A stretch of 64,000 bases of DNA from Bradyrhizobium sp. 186 (GTDB lineage: Bacteria; Pseudomonadota; Alphaproteobacteria; Rhizobiales; Xanthobacteraceae): the NCBI RefSeq assembly GCF_023101685.1, contig NZ_CP082164.1, forward strand, positions 7,812,001 through 7,876,000. Reading direction: 5' to 3'. Below the pieces are notes generated by a model. The model saw nothing but the letters and a program-made list of their open reading frames with translations, did not search any database and was not told the DNA's origin. The position numbers and the translations under genes are program-made. Of the stretch, positions 52,917 to 61,511 are shown piece after piece (positions within the stretch are counted from its first letter, which is position 1; each line of letters begins with the position of its first letter).

Positions 52917-54713
52917 CTACTGCAGCGAGGCGCGCTTCGGGGGCGTTGCCGGCCACGACTTGATCAGCGTGTCGTAGTCGACTGTTTCGCCCTTCGGCTT
53001 CTCGTTGGCGAGCTTGCGCTGCGGCGCGATGGTGCCGTCCTTCTGGGCCCTGGCGAACCAGAACTCGGCCGACTCCTTCTTGTGCAGCTTCGGACCGCAG
53101 GCGCCCTGCACGCCCGACTTCTCCAGACGCTCCATGACGGAGTCCTGGGCGGCTGCAAGTGCATCCATCGCAGCTTGCGGCGTCTTCGAACCGGACGACG
53201 CATCGCCGATGTTCTGCCACCACAGCTGCGCGAGCTTCGGATAGTCGGGCACGTTGTTGCCGGTCGGGGTCCACTGCACGCGCGCGGGCGAGCGGTAGAA
53301 CTCGATCAGGCCGCCGAGCTTCGGCGCACGCTCGGTGAACGACTTGTCCCAGATGTCGGATTCACGGACGAAGGTGAGACCGACATGGCTCTTCTTCAGC
53401 GACACCGTCTTGGAGACGATGAACTGGAGATAGAGCCAGGCCGCCTTGCGGCGGTCCGCCGGGGTCGACTTCAGAAGCGTGAGCGAGCCCGCGTCCTGAT
53501 AGCCGAGCTTCATGCCTTCCTTCCAGTACGAACCGTGCGGCGACGGAGCCATACGCCACTTCGGCGTACCGTCCGCGTTCATCACGGCAATGCCGGGCTT
53601 CACCATGTCGGCGGTGAAGGCGGTGTACCAGAACATCTGCTGGGCGATGTTACCCTGTGCCGGCACCGGACCAGACTCGGAGAAGGTCATGCCCTGGGCC
53701 TGCGGCGGAGCATACTTCTTCATCCACTCCAGATACTTCGTGATCGAGTAGACTGCGGCCGGACCGTTGGTGTCGCCACCACGTTCGACCGAGGAGCCGA
53801 CCGGACGGCAGCCTTCCATGCGGATGCCCCACTCGTCGACCGGCAGACCGTTCGGAATGCCCTTGTCACCGTTGCCGGCCATCGACAGCCAGGCGTCGGT
53901 GAAACGCCATCCGAGCGAAGGGTCCTTCTTGCCATAGTCCATATGGCCGTAGACCTTGACGCCGTTGATCTCCTTGATGTCGTTCGTGAAGAACTCGGCG
54001 ATGTCTTCATAGGCCGACCAGTTCACGGGAACGCCGAGCTCGTAGCCATACTTGGCCTTGAACTTCGCCTTGTAGTCGGGGTTGGTGAACCAGTCGTAGC
54101 GGAACCAATAGAGGTTGGCGAACTGCTGGTCGGGCAGCTGGTAGAGCTTGCCATCCGGCGCCGTGCCGAACGACTTGCCGATGAAGTCGTTGACGTCGAG
54201 CTTGGGGTCGGTGACATCCTTGCCCTCGCCGGTCATGTAATCCGACAGCGCGATGGTCTGGCCGTAGCGGAAGTGCGTGCCGATCAGGTCGCTATCGTTG
54301 ATCCAGCCGTCATAGACGTTCTTGCCGGACTGCATCTGGGTCTGAAGCTTCTCGACGACGTCACCTTCCTGAATGATGTCGTGCTTGAGCTTGATGCCGG
54401 TCAGCTCGGTGAACGCCTTGGCGAGTGTCTGCGACTCGTATTCGTGGGTCGCGATGGTCTCGGAGACGACGTTGATCTCCATGCCCTTGAAAGGTTCGGC
54501 GGCCTTGGCGAACCACTCCAGCTCCTTCTTCTGCTCGTCCTTCGACAGCGTCGAAGGCTGGAATTCGGCGATCCACTTCTGGATCGCGGCATCGTCAGCG
54601 GCGCGGACCGGCGCCGAGACGGCGAACGACACCGCCAGGAGCGCGGCCGTGCTCGACATGGTCAGAAAACTGCTCTTGGTCAATGGACCTTTCCTTCTCC
54701 TTGAACGTCGCAT
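52917..54713 (-). CDS. glpV: Glycerol ABC transporter substrate-binding protein GlpV
   Basis: A 598-residue periplasmic binding protein, larger than usual sugar-binding proteins, as is typical for GlpV. A signal peptide with a basic start (RRSRRRKGPLTKSSF) ends near APVRAAD (about residue 40). NDSDLIGTHFRYGQTIALSD and GEGKDVTDPKLDVNDFIGK lie in lobe one. GGAGG six bases before the ATG at 54713 fixes the start; an ATG eight codons earlier is less likely. Last gene of the glpD-STPQU-V operon, 73 bases after glpU, with a terminator behind it. Confidence 0.9.
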   Translation of the reverse strand: MRRSRRRKGPLTKSSFLTMSSTAALLAVSFAVSAPVRAADDAAIQKWIAEFQPSTLSKDEQKKELEWFAKAAEPFKGMEINVVSETIATHEYESQTLAKAFTELTGIKLKHDIIQEGDVVEKLQTQMQSGKNVYDGWINDSDLIGTHFRYGQTIALSDYMTGEGKDVTDPKLDVNDFIGKSFGTAPDGKLYQLPDQQFANLYWFRYDWFTNPDYKAKFKAKYGYELGVPVNWSAYEDIAEFFTNDIKEINGVKVYGHMDYGKKDPSLGWRFTDAWLSMAGNGDKGIPNGLPVDEWGIRMEGCRPVGSSVERGGDTNGPAAVYSITKYLEWMKKYAPPQAQGMTFSESGPVPAQGNIAQQMFWYTAFTADMVKPGIAVMNADGTPKWRMAPSPHGSYWKEGMKLGYQDAGSLTLLKSTPADRRKAAWLYLQFIVSKTVSLKKSHVGLTFVRESDIWDKSFTERAPKLGGLIEFYRSPARVQWTPTGNNVPDYPKLAQLWWQNIGDASSGSKTPQAAMDALAAAQDSVMERLEKSGVQGACGPKLHKKESAEFWFARAQKDGTIAPQRKLANEKPKGETVDYDTLIKSWPATPPKRASLQ

Positions 54714-54786
54714 GTTGTTCCTCCGTTGCAGCGACAAACTTTATACAGGCCCGGGTTGGTCCCGGATCTGGCCGTCCCTTCGCGAG

Positions 54787-55116
54787 CTAGACCGTGCGAA
54801 AAATGAGCACGGCCGTGACAAGCGAAATTCCTGATGCGAGCCACAGGCGCGAAATCTCCAAGCCCTCCTCGCCGATCGGCAGCGTGGCAAGCGCGTCGGT
54901 GCCGATGAAGGCGATCCACAAGAGGTGGATGACCGCGGCCGTGATCAGCGAAACGAATAGCCGGTCGCCGCGCGTGGTCGGGATGCGCAGCACGCCGACG
55001 CGTTCGGCCTCGGGATAGATTGCGGCAAGCCAGGTCATCACCGCAAGCGTGCAGGCGAGCGCGATAAAGAAGATCGCTGTGGGCAACGTCCAGGCCATCC
55101 ATGCGATGGATTCCAT
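54787..55116 (-). CDS. glpU: GlpU, DUF2160 small membrane protein of the glycerol operon
   Basis: A 109-residue protein with three hydrophobic helices: WTLPTAIFFIALACTLAVM, FVSLITAAVIHLLWIAFIG and LWLASGISLVTAVLIF. It matches DUF2160, found between permease and binding-protein genes of rhizobial glycerol operons. Its role in transport is unclear. It lies nine bases after glpQ. Confidence 0.88.
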   Translation of the reverse strand: MESIAWMAWTLPTAIFFIALACTLAVMTWLAAIYPEAERVGVLRIPTTRGDRLFVSLITAAVIHLLWIAFIGTDALATLPIGEEGLEISRLWLASGISLVTAVLIFRTV

Positions 55117-55125
55117 TGTCGCCTC

Positions 55126-55932
55126 CTAGACCCGGCCAAGCGCGAAACCGCGCGCGATGTAGTTGCGGACGAACCAGATCACGAGCGCGCCCGGAATGAT
55201 GGTGAGCACGCCGGCGGCAGCCAACAGCCCCCAGTCCATGCCGGCCGCCGATACGGTGCGCGTCATGATCGCCGCGATCGGCTTGGTCTGCACCGAGGTC
55301 AGCGTGCGCGCGAGCAGCAGCTCGACCCAGGAGAACATGAAGCAGAAGAACGCGGCGACGCCGATGCCGCTCGCGATCAGCGGGACCAGGATCTTGATGA
55401 AGAAGCGCGGGAAGGAATAGCCGTCGAGGAAGGCGGTCTCGTCGATCTCGCGTGGCACGCCCGAGACGAAGCCTTCGAGGATCCACACCGCCAGCGGCAC
55501 GTTGAAGATGCAGTGCGCGAGCGCGACCGCCCAGGGCGTATCGAACAACCCGATTGCCGAATAGAGATTGAAGAACGGCAGCGCGTAGACCGCGGCCGGC
55601 GCCATGCGGTTCGACAGCAGCCAGAAGAACAGATGCTTGTCGCCGAGGAAGCGGTAGCGCGAGAAGGCGTAGGCCGCAGGCAGGGCCACCGAGATCGAGA
55701 TGATGGTGTTGAGGACGACATATTCCAGCGAGTTGATGTAGCCGGAATACCAGCTCTCGTCGGTGAAGATGCGCTTGTAGTGCTGGAGCGTCGGTGCGTG
55801 CGGCCACAGCGTCATCGTCGAGACGATCTCGGCGTTGGTCTTGAAGCTCATGTTGACGAGCCAGTAGATCGGCAACAGTAGGAAGATCAAAAACAGCGCC
55901 ATGATGACGCGGCGGCCGGGGATCGAGTGCAT
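55126..55932 (-). CDS. glpQ: Glycerol ABC transporter permease GlpQ
   Basis: A 268-residue permease of the MalG type with six helices. The EAA loop EIDETAFLDGYSFPRFFIKI near residues 165-190 contacts the ATPases. The ATG at 55932 shares one base with the glpP stop (TGATG); a GTG one codon earlier is also open. It works with GlpP as the heterodimeric channel. Confidence 0.9.
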   Translation of the reverse strand: MHSIPGRRVIMALFLIFLLLPIYWLVNMSFKTNAEIVSTMTLWPHAPTLQHYKRIFTDESWYSGYINSLEYVVLNTIISISVALPAAYAFSRYRFLGDKHLFFWLLSNRMAPAAVYALPFFNLYSAIGLFDTPWAVALAHCIFNVPLAVWILEGFVSGVPREIDETAFLDGYSFPRFFIKILVPLIASGIGVAAFFCFMFSWVELLLARTLTSVQTKPIAAIMTRTVSAAGMDWGLLAAAGVLTIIPGALVIWFVRNYIARGFALGRV

Positions 55933-56834
55933 CACACGGCTCCTTCCTGCGGCTTACGCTCCGCGCCCGCATTGGTCATGACCGTATAGAAGATCCAGCA
56001 GACGATCAGGATGATCAGATTGTAGACGAGCGACAGTGCGGCGGCCTTGCCGAGGTCGAACTGGCCGAGGGCGATCTTGACGAGCTCGATCGACACGAAG
56101 GTCGTCGAGTTGCCGGGTCCGCCACCCGTCACCACGAACGGCTCGGTGTAGATCATGAACGAATCCATGAAGCGTAGCAGCACCGCAATCAGGAGCACGC
56201 GGTTCATCTTCGGCAGCTGGATCGCCTTGAACACCGCCCAGCGCGAGGCGCCGTCGATCTGCGCTGCCTGGTAATAGGCCTCGGGGATCGACTTCAGGCC
56301 GGCATAGCAGAGCAGCGCGACCAGGCTGGTCCAGTGCCAGACGTCCATCACGATGACGGTGACCCAGGCATCGACGGCGTTGGAGACGTAGTTGTAGTCG
56401 ATGCCGATCGCATTGAGCACGTAGCCGAGCAGGCCGATGTCGGGCCGGCCGAAAATCTGCCAGATCGTGCCGACCACGTTCCACGGAATCAGCAACGGCA
56501 GCGCGAGGATGACGAGGCAGGCCGCCACCGTCCAGCCCTGGCGCGGCATCGACAGCGCGACGACGATGCCGAGCGGCACCTCGATGGCGAGGATCACCAG
56601 CGAGAAGAACAGGTTGCGCCCGAGCGACGCCAGGAAGCGGCCGCCGAGATCGGTCGAGGGATCGAGCAACTCCTTGAACCAGCCGACACCGTTCCAGAAG
56701 AACTGGTTGTTGCCGAAGGTGTCCTGCATCGAATAGTTCACTACCGTCATCAGCGGCAGCACCGCCGAGAAAGCGACGACCAGGAACACCGGCAGCACCA
56801 GGAACCAGGCTTTTTGGTTGACGGTCTTGTCCAT
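55932..56834 (-). CDS. glpP: Glycerol ABC transporter permease GlpP
   Basis: A 300-residue permease of the MalF type with six helices. The EAA-type loop KSIPEAYYQAAQIDGASRWA near residues 185-205 contacts the ATPases, and FVVTGGGPGNSTTFVSIELV is the family motif of this permease type. The ATG overlaps the glpT stop by one base. Partner of GlpQ. Confidence 0.9.
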   Translation of the reverse strand: MDKTVNQKAWFLVLPVFLVVAFSAVLPLMTVVNYSMQDTFGNNQFFWNGVGWFKELLDPSTDLGGRFLASLGRNLFFSLVILAIEVPLGIVVALSMPRQGWTVAACLVILALPLLIPWNVVGTIWQIFGRPDIGLLGYVLNAIGIDYNYVSNAVDAWVTVIVMDVWHWTSLVALLCYAGLKSIPEAYYQAAQIDGASRWAVFKAIQLPKMNRVLLIAVLLRFMDSFMIYTEPFVVTGGGPGNSTTFVSIELVKIALGQFDLGKAAALSLVYNLIILIVCWIFYTVMTNAGAERKPQEGAV

Positions 56835-57919
56835 CAGGTGGTTCCCTCCACCAGAAGGCTGTCGGCATAGACGTGGACATGCGACGGATCGAATTTCAGC
56901 CCGGCCGTGCCGTCCGAGCTGGTGAAGCCAGCCGGCGCGCGCGCCGCGAGTTTTGCGTCACCGAGGCGCGCACGCGCAAAACGGATGCGGCCGAGATCGT
57001 CGATGCGCTCGATCTTCGCGGTGAGCAGGTCGGGCGCCGGCGCCACGGCTTCGACGAATTCCGGACGCACGCCGATCTCGATCTTGGCGCCCGCCGGCAA
57101 TTTGTCGTAGCTGCGGTTGAGCGCGATGACATGGCCGTCGATCCGCGCCTCGCGGCCGCTCACCTCGGCCGGAATGATGTTCATGCCAGGCGAGCCAATG
57201 AAATAGCCGACAAAGGTGTGCGCCGGCTTGTCGAACAGTTCGGCCGGCGTGCCGCTCTGTACCACGCGGCCGTCATGCATGACGACCACGGTGTCGGCGA
57301 AGGTCAGCGCCTCGGTCTGGTCGTGGGTGACGTAGATCATCGTAAGGTCGAGCTCGCGATGCAGCGCCTTCAGCTTCGAGCGAAGCTGCCATTTCAGCTC
57401 GGGATCGATCACGGTCAACGGCTCGTCGAACAAGACAGCCGCGACGTCTGAGCGGACGAGGCCGCGGCCGAGCGAGATCTTCTGCTTGGCATCAGCCGTG
57501 AGCCGCGTCGCCTTGCGGTTCAGATAGGGTTCAAGATCGAGCAGGCGGCCGATTTCGGCGACGCGCCTGTCGATCTCGGCCTTCGGCACGCCGCGGTTCT
57601 TCAGCGGAAACGCCAGGTTCTGTCCTACCGTCATGGTGTCGTAGATCACCGGAAACTGAAACACCTGGGCGATGTTGCGCTTCTGGGTTGACAGCGGTGT
57701 GATGTCCTCGCCGTCGAACAGGATTTCCCCCCGCGAGGGCGTGATGATGCCGGAGATAACATTGAGCAGCGTGGTCTTGCCGCAGCCGGACGGCCCGAGC
57801 AGCGCATAGGCGCCGCCCTGCCGCCAAGTCATGGTCACCGGCTTGAGGGCAAAGCTGTCCGGCGGCGCGTCATTGCCGCCGTAGGAGTGCGCGAGATCGA
57901 CGAGGTCAATGCGGGCCAT
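56834..57919 (-). CDS. glpT: Glycerol ABC transporter ATPase GlpT, degenerate signature motif
   Basis: A 361-residue ATPase. Walker A GPSGCGKT (42-49), Walker B VLFDEP (162-167) and the switch histidine H199 in VTHDQTEAL are intact. The signature that reads LSGGQ in relatives is LTADAKQK at 140-147, so the serine and both glycines are lost, and the D-loop is TVID instead of SALD. It starts 11 bases after glpS. Seen beside GlpS, which keeps LSGGQ but lost the switch histidine, this predicts a dimer with one working ATP site. About 245-361 is the TOBE-type regulatory domain. Confidence 0.9.
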   Translation of the reverse strand: MARIDLVDLAHSYGGNDAPPDSFALKPVTMTWRQGGAYALLGPSGCGKTTLLNVISGIITPSRGEILFDGEDITPLSTQKRNIAQVFQFPVIYDTMTVGQNLAFPLKNRGVPKAEIDRRVAEIGRLLDLEPYLNRKATRLTADAKQKISLGRGLVRSDVAAVLFDEPLTVIDPELKWQLRSKLKALHRELDLTMIYVTHDQTEALTFADTVVVMHDGRVVQSGTPAELFDKPAHTFVGYFIGSPGMNIIPAEVSGREARIDGHVIALNRSYDKLPAGAKIEIGVRPEFVEAVAPAPDLLTAKIERIDDLGRIRFARARLGDAKLAARAPAGFTSSDGTAGLKFDPSHVHVYADSLLVEGTT

Positions 57920-57930
57920 GGCGCATCCCC

Positions 57931-59022
57931 TCACATATTTTTCGCTAGGGGGTCGGGCGCGGCGACCAGGCGGTCGGCCGCGTCGAACACGAAGACGTCG
58001 TTGGGGTCGAGCACGGCGTCGATGGTCTGGCCGGGCTCGAACTCGTGCACGCCGTGCAGCACCGCAACCCAGTTCGAACCGTCGCGGGTCAAATGCACGA
58101 AACTCTCCGAACCGGTGATCTCGGTCACCGTCACTGTGGCATGGAAGGCGTGGCGATCGGCCTGACCGTTGGCGAGCGCGAGCTGGTGCGCGCGAAAGCC
58201 GACGCGATAGGCGCCGTCGGCGAGCGACGAATAGAGGCCCGAGGCGGGCGAGGCCGTGCCGCCGGCATAGGCGACCTGCCCGTTCTTCTTCTCGATGCCG
58301 ACAAGATTGAGCGGCGGATCGGAGAACACCTGCGCGACGCGCAGCGTCTGCGGCCGGCGGTAGACGTTGGCGGTCTCGCCGATCTGGAGCGCCTGGCCCT
58401 TCCACATGCACACCGTGTTGCCGCCGAGCAGCAGCGCCTCGGTCGGCTCGGTGGTGGCATAGACGAAGATCGCGCCCGAGGCCTCGAAGATGCGCGGCAG
58501 CTCGGTACGCAGCTCCTCGCGCAGCTTGTAATCGAGATTGGCGAGCGGCTCGTCGAGCAGCACGAGATCGGCGCCCTTCACCAGCGCGCGCGCTATCGCG
58601 GTGCGCTGCTGCTGGCCGCCGGAGAGCTGGAGCGGCGTGCGCTTCAGGAACGGCTCGAGTCTGAGCAGCCTCGCGGCTTCCGCCACGCGCCTCTCGATCT
58701 CCTCACGCGGCTTGCCCTGCACGCGCAGCGGCGAGGCAATGTTCTCATAGACCGTGAGCGAGGGGTAGTTGATGAACTGCTGGTAGACCATCGCGACCGA
58801 ACGCTGGCGCACGTCCGCGCCGGTGACGTCCTTGCCGTTGACCAGCACCTTCCCCGTGGTCGGCTTGTCGAGGCCGGCGAGCAGTCGCATGATCGAGGTC
58901 TTGCCGGACAGCGTCGGCCCGAGCAGCACGTTCAGCGTGCCGCTCTCGAGCGTCAGCGAGACGTCGCGGATGTGCGGGACCCCGTCGACGGTTCGGGTCA
59001 CGTGATCGAGCGTCACGCTCAT
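57931..59022 (-). CDS. glpS: Glycerol ABC transporter ATPase GlpS, switch histidine missing
   Basis: A 363-residue ATPase. Walker A GPTLSGKT (35-42), signature LSGGQQQR (133-140) and Walker B LLDEP (155-159) are intact. Where relatives have VTHD the text is ATTEPTEAL, so the H-loop histidine (position 191) is Thr. About 245-363 is the TOBE-type part. The ATG at 59022 overlaps the glpD stop by four bases. A frame running further upstream belongs to the antisense of glpD. Partner of GlpT. Confidence 0.9.
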   Translation of the reverse strand: MSVTLDHVTRTVDGVPHIRDVSLTLESGTLNVLLGPTLSGKTSIMRLLAGLDKPTTGKVLVNGKDVTGADVRQRSVAMVYQQFINYPSLTVYENIASPLRVQGKPREEIERRVAEAARLLRLEPFLKRTPLQLSGGQQQRTAIARALVKGADLVLLDEPLANLDYKLREELRTELPRIFEASGAIFVYATTEPTEALLLGGNTVCMWKGQALQIGETANVYRRPQTLRVAQVFSDPPLNLVGIEKKNGQVAYAGGTASPASGLYSSLADGAYRVGFRAHQLALANGQADRHAFHATVTVTEITGSESFVHLTRDGSNWVAVLHGVHEFEPGQTIDAVLDPNDVFVFDAADRLVAAPDPLAKNM

Positions 59023-60569
59023 GAGCGTCCTCCTGCTTCCAACAGGGGACTTTGCGGCACACCGTGGGTTGCAATCCAGTCGTCCAGGGCTGCGACCTCG
59101 TCGGCAGATAGTCGCAGGCCGAGCTTGGAACGGCGCCAGACGATGTCCTGCGCAGTCACGGCCCATTCATTGGCCATGAGGTAGCGGACCTCGCGCTCGG
59201 TGAGCGTGGCGCCGAAGGACTGGCCGAGATCGGCGGCCGATTTCGCATCACCCAGCAGCTTGATCGCGCGGGTGCCATAAGCGCGCGCCAGGCGCCGCGC
59301 ATGCTCGTGGCTGAGGAAGGGATAGCCGCGCTGAAGTTCCGCGATCAGGCCGTCAACCGCTGACACATCCATGTCGCCGCCGGGCAGCGGCCACTTGCCG
59401 GTCCAGCCCTCACGCGCTTTCGCGCTGCGAAGATGGGGCGCGAGCCGCTCCAACGCCTCTTCGGCGAGGCGGCGATAGGTCGTGATCTTGCCGCCATAGA
59501 TCGACAGCAGCGGCACGCCACCGGGCATGTCGAGCTCGAACACGTAGTCGCGGGTCGCGGCCTTGGCTTCGCTGGCTCCGTCGTCATAGAGCGGGCGCAC
59601 GCCGGAATAGGTCCAGACCACGTCGTCGGGCGTGACAGGCTTGGCCAGATATTCGCTTGCGGCGGTGCAGAGATACTGGATCTCCTCGGCCGTCGCCTTC
59701 ACCTTGGACGGATCGCCGTCATAGTCGCGGTCGGTTGTGCCGATCAGCGTGAAGTCGTCCTGGTAGGGAATGACGAAGATGATGCGGCCGTCGGCGTTCT
59801 GGAACATGTAGGCGCGGTCGTGGTCGTAGAGCTTTTTCACCACGATGTGCGAGCCCTGCACCAGGCGCACCTTGGCCTTGGCATTGACGCCGGCGCCGCG
59901 GCCGAGCACGTCCTCAACCCAGGGGCCGCCGGCATTGACCAGCGCGCGGGCCTGGATCGACGAGCGCGCGCCGGTCAGCGTGTCGATCATGCTGACGGTC
60001 CAGACGCCGTCGGCCTGGCGGATGTCGGTGGCGCGAGTGCGGGTGCGGATCTCGGCGCCTTTGTCGGCGGCATCGCGCGCATTCAGCACGACGAGGCGGG
60101 CGTCATCGACGAAGCAGTCGGAATACTCGAACGCGCGGGTATAGCGATTAGGGATCAGCGGACGGCCAACCTCGTCGCGCCTGAGATCGACCGAACGGGT
60201 CGCCGGTAACAGATGGCGGCCACCGATGTGATCGTAGAGAAAGAGGCCAAGGCGCAGCAGCCAGGCCGGGCGCAGGCCCGCATGATGCGGCAAAACGAAA
60301 CGCAGGGGCCGGATGATGTGGGGCGCGATGCCCCAGAGAATCTCGCGCTCGATCAGCGCCTCGCGGACCAGCCGAAACTCGTAATATTCGAGATAGCGCA
60401 GGCCGCCATGCACGAGCTTGGTCGACCAGGACGACGTCCCGCTCGCCAGATCGTTCATTTCGCACAGGAAAACCGTGTTGCCGCGGCCCACCGCGTCACG
60501 CGCGATGCCGCAGCCGTTAACACCGCCTCCAATGATGGCGAGGTCGAAAATACGGTCCAACAGACGCAT
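59019..60569 (-). CDS. glpD: Glycerol-3-phosphate dehydrogenase (FAD, aerobic)
   Basis: A 516-residue flavoprotein that oxidises sn-glycerol 3-phosphate to dihydroxyacetone phosphate and passes electrons to quinone. FDLAIIGGGVNGCGIARDA is the FAD Rossmann motif at residues 8-26, SSWSTKLVHGGLRYLE the family signature, and the C-terminal cap domain starts near 390. First gene of the glp operon, with a palindromic operator candidate 34-70 bases before the ATG. No glycerol kinase gene lies in this window, so its substrate is made elsewhere. Confidence 0.94.
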   Translation of the reverse strand: MRLLDRIFDLAIIGGGVNGCGIARDAVGRGNTVFLCEMNDLASGTSSWSTKLVHGGLRYLEYYEFRLVREALIEREILWGIAPHIIRPLRFVLPHHAGLRPAWLLRLGLFLYDHIGGRHLLPATRSVDLRRDEVGRPLIPNRYTRAFEYSDCFVDDARLVVLNARDAADKGAEIRTRTRATDIRQADGVWTVSMIDTLTGARSSIQARALVNAGGPWVEDVLGRGAGVNAKAKVRLVQGSHIVVKKLYDHDRAYMFQNADGRIIFVIPYQDDFTLIGTTDRDYDGDPSKVKATAEEIQYLCTAASEYLAKPVTPDDVVWTYSGVRPLYDDGASEAKAATRDYVFELDMPGGVPLLSIYGGKITTYRRLAEEALERLAPHLRSAKAREGWTGKWPLPGGDMDVSAVDGLIAELQRGYPFLSHEHARRLARAYGTRAIKLLGDAKSAADLGQSFGATLTEREVRYLMANEWAVTAQDIVWRRSKLGLRLSADEVAALDDWIATHGVPQSPLLEAGGRS

Positions 60570-60602
60570 CTCCCGGCGGCCGCCCGTTCCATCGAGCGGT
60601 TA

Positions 60603-60639
60603 CTTTCGTTTTTGATTAGATCACACCGAAAAACGAAAG
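60603..60639. promoter_or_regulatory. Candidate GlpR operator upstream of glpD
   Basis: CTTTCGTTTTT at 60603-60613 and AAAAACGAAAG at 60629-60639 form a perfect 11-bp inverted repeat with a 15-base spacer, 34 bases before the glpD ATG. DeoR/GlpR-type repressors often bind TTTCGTTT-like words, and glpR lies close by. Further GAAAG words follow at 60646-60650 and 60667-60671. Confidence 0.65.
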
Positions 60640-60748
60640 CAAGATGAAAGAGAGGCGGAAGGAAGTGAAAGCGGAACTTTCCTTGTGGGCAATGGCGGTA
60701 GAAATAGGCAGCTCAATAAGCAATTCCGGAAGGCAATATTGCCCTTGA

Positions 60749-60784
60749 ATAGTCATCAGCGGTCAATATAGTCATAATAGTCAT
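60749..60784 (+). promoter_or_regulatory. Three-fold ATAGTCAT repeat before the toxin-antitoxin genes
   Basis: ATAGTCAT occurs at 60749-60756, 60768-60775 and 60777-60784, with start-to-start distances of 19 and 9 bases. The first antitoxin codon is at 60801. Such repeated words before Phd/YefM-type operons are usually the autoregulatory antitoxin site. Confidence 0.6.
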
Positions 60785-60800
60785 ATTGGTCCTACCTTGC

Positions 60801-61082
60801 ATGACAGAACACAGCACTGCACCCCGCTCGCCAGCAACTGACTCGTGGACGCTTGCCAACGCCAAGGCACGCCTGTCCGAGGTGATCGACCGTGCGCAAG
60901 CCGGTCCCCAAATCATCACCCGACACGGCAAGCCCAATGCGGTGGTCGTTTCCGCCGAGGAATGGGCGCGCAAGACCGCGCGCAAAGGCACTTTGGCCGA
61001 ATTCCTGTTGGCGTCGCCGTTGCGCGGTGCCGACCTTGAGCTTGAGCGCGTGCACGACGCGCCGCGCGACGAGATGCCGTGA
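60801..61082 (+). CDS. Phd/YefM-type antitoxin
   Basis: A 93-residue antitoxin. Residues about 15-55 are the Phd/YefM DNA-binding fold (WTLANAKARLSEVIDRAQ, then GPQIITRHGKPNAVVVSAEEW). The C-terminal part (GTLAEFLLASPLRGADLELE) would wrap around the toxin. The ATG at 60801 is preferred to a TTG five codons before it. The stop overlaps the toxin start by four bases (GTGA). It neutralises the PIN toxin and represses its own promoter. Confidence 0.9.
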   Translation: MTEHSTAPRSPATDSWTLANAKARLSEVIDRAQAGPQIITRHGKPNAVVVSAEEWARKTARKGTLAEFLLASPLRGADLELERVHDAPRDEMP

Positions 61083-61504
61083 ACCTACTGCTCGACACCA
61101 ACGTGTTGTCGGAAGTTCAGCGGCCGGCGCCCGATTCGAAAGTTCTGGCCTGGTTGGACACCGTCGACGAGGACCGCGCGTTCATCAGCGTCGCCTCGAT
61201 CGCCGAGCTTCGGCGCGGCATCGCGCTGATGGAAGACGGCCGCCGGCGCACGGCGTTGGCCGCCTGGCTCGCCCACAATCTGCCAACACGGTTTGCCGGC
61301 CGCATCCTGCCGATCGATCACGCGGTGGCCGAACGCTGGGGCGACCTGATGGCGCAGAGCCGCAGAAGCGGCGTCGCGCTGTCCGTCATGGACGGCTTCT
61401 TTGCCGCGACCGCGCTCGCAAACAACCTCACGCTCGTCACGCGCAATGTGAAGGATTTAGCGGCATTCGGCGTCCCGCTGCTCAACCCGTGGGACGACGC
61501 ATAA
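61079..61504 (+). CDS. VapC/FitB-type PIN-domain toxin
   Basis: A 141-residue PIN-domain ribonuclease toxin. Acidic residues are at the expected places: D6 in LLLDTNVLSE, E43 in IAELRRG, D105 in LSVMDGFFAATAL and D126 in RNVKDL. The sequence resembles FitB more than classical VapC. The start is GTG at 61079 and is coupled to the antitoxin stop. Its target is probably tRNA or rRNA, as in other PIN toxins. Confidence 0.9.
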   Translation: MNLLLDTNVLSEVQRPAPDSKVLAWLDTVDEDRAFISVASIAELRRGIALMEDGRRRTALAAWLAHNLPTRFAGRILPIDHAVAERWGDLMAQSRRSGVALSVMDGFFAATALANNLTLVTRNVKDLAAFGVPLLNPWDDA

Positions 61505-61511
61505 AATCCAA

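Noticed and set aside
52839..54704. Plus-strand open frame of 621 codons
   Set aside because: Antisense to glpV; composition is typical of a shadow and there is no ribosome site.
60786..60800. TTG start for the antitoxin five codons upstream
   Set aside because: The ATG at 60801 starts the conserved part, and the extra residues would overlap the repeat that looks like the operator.
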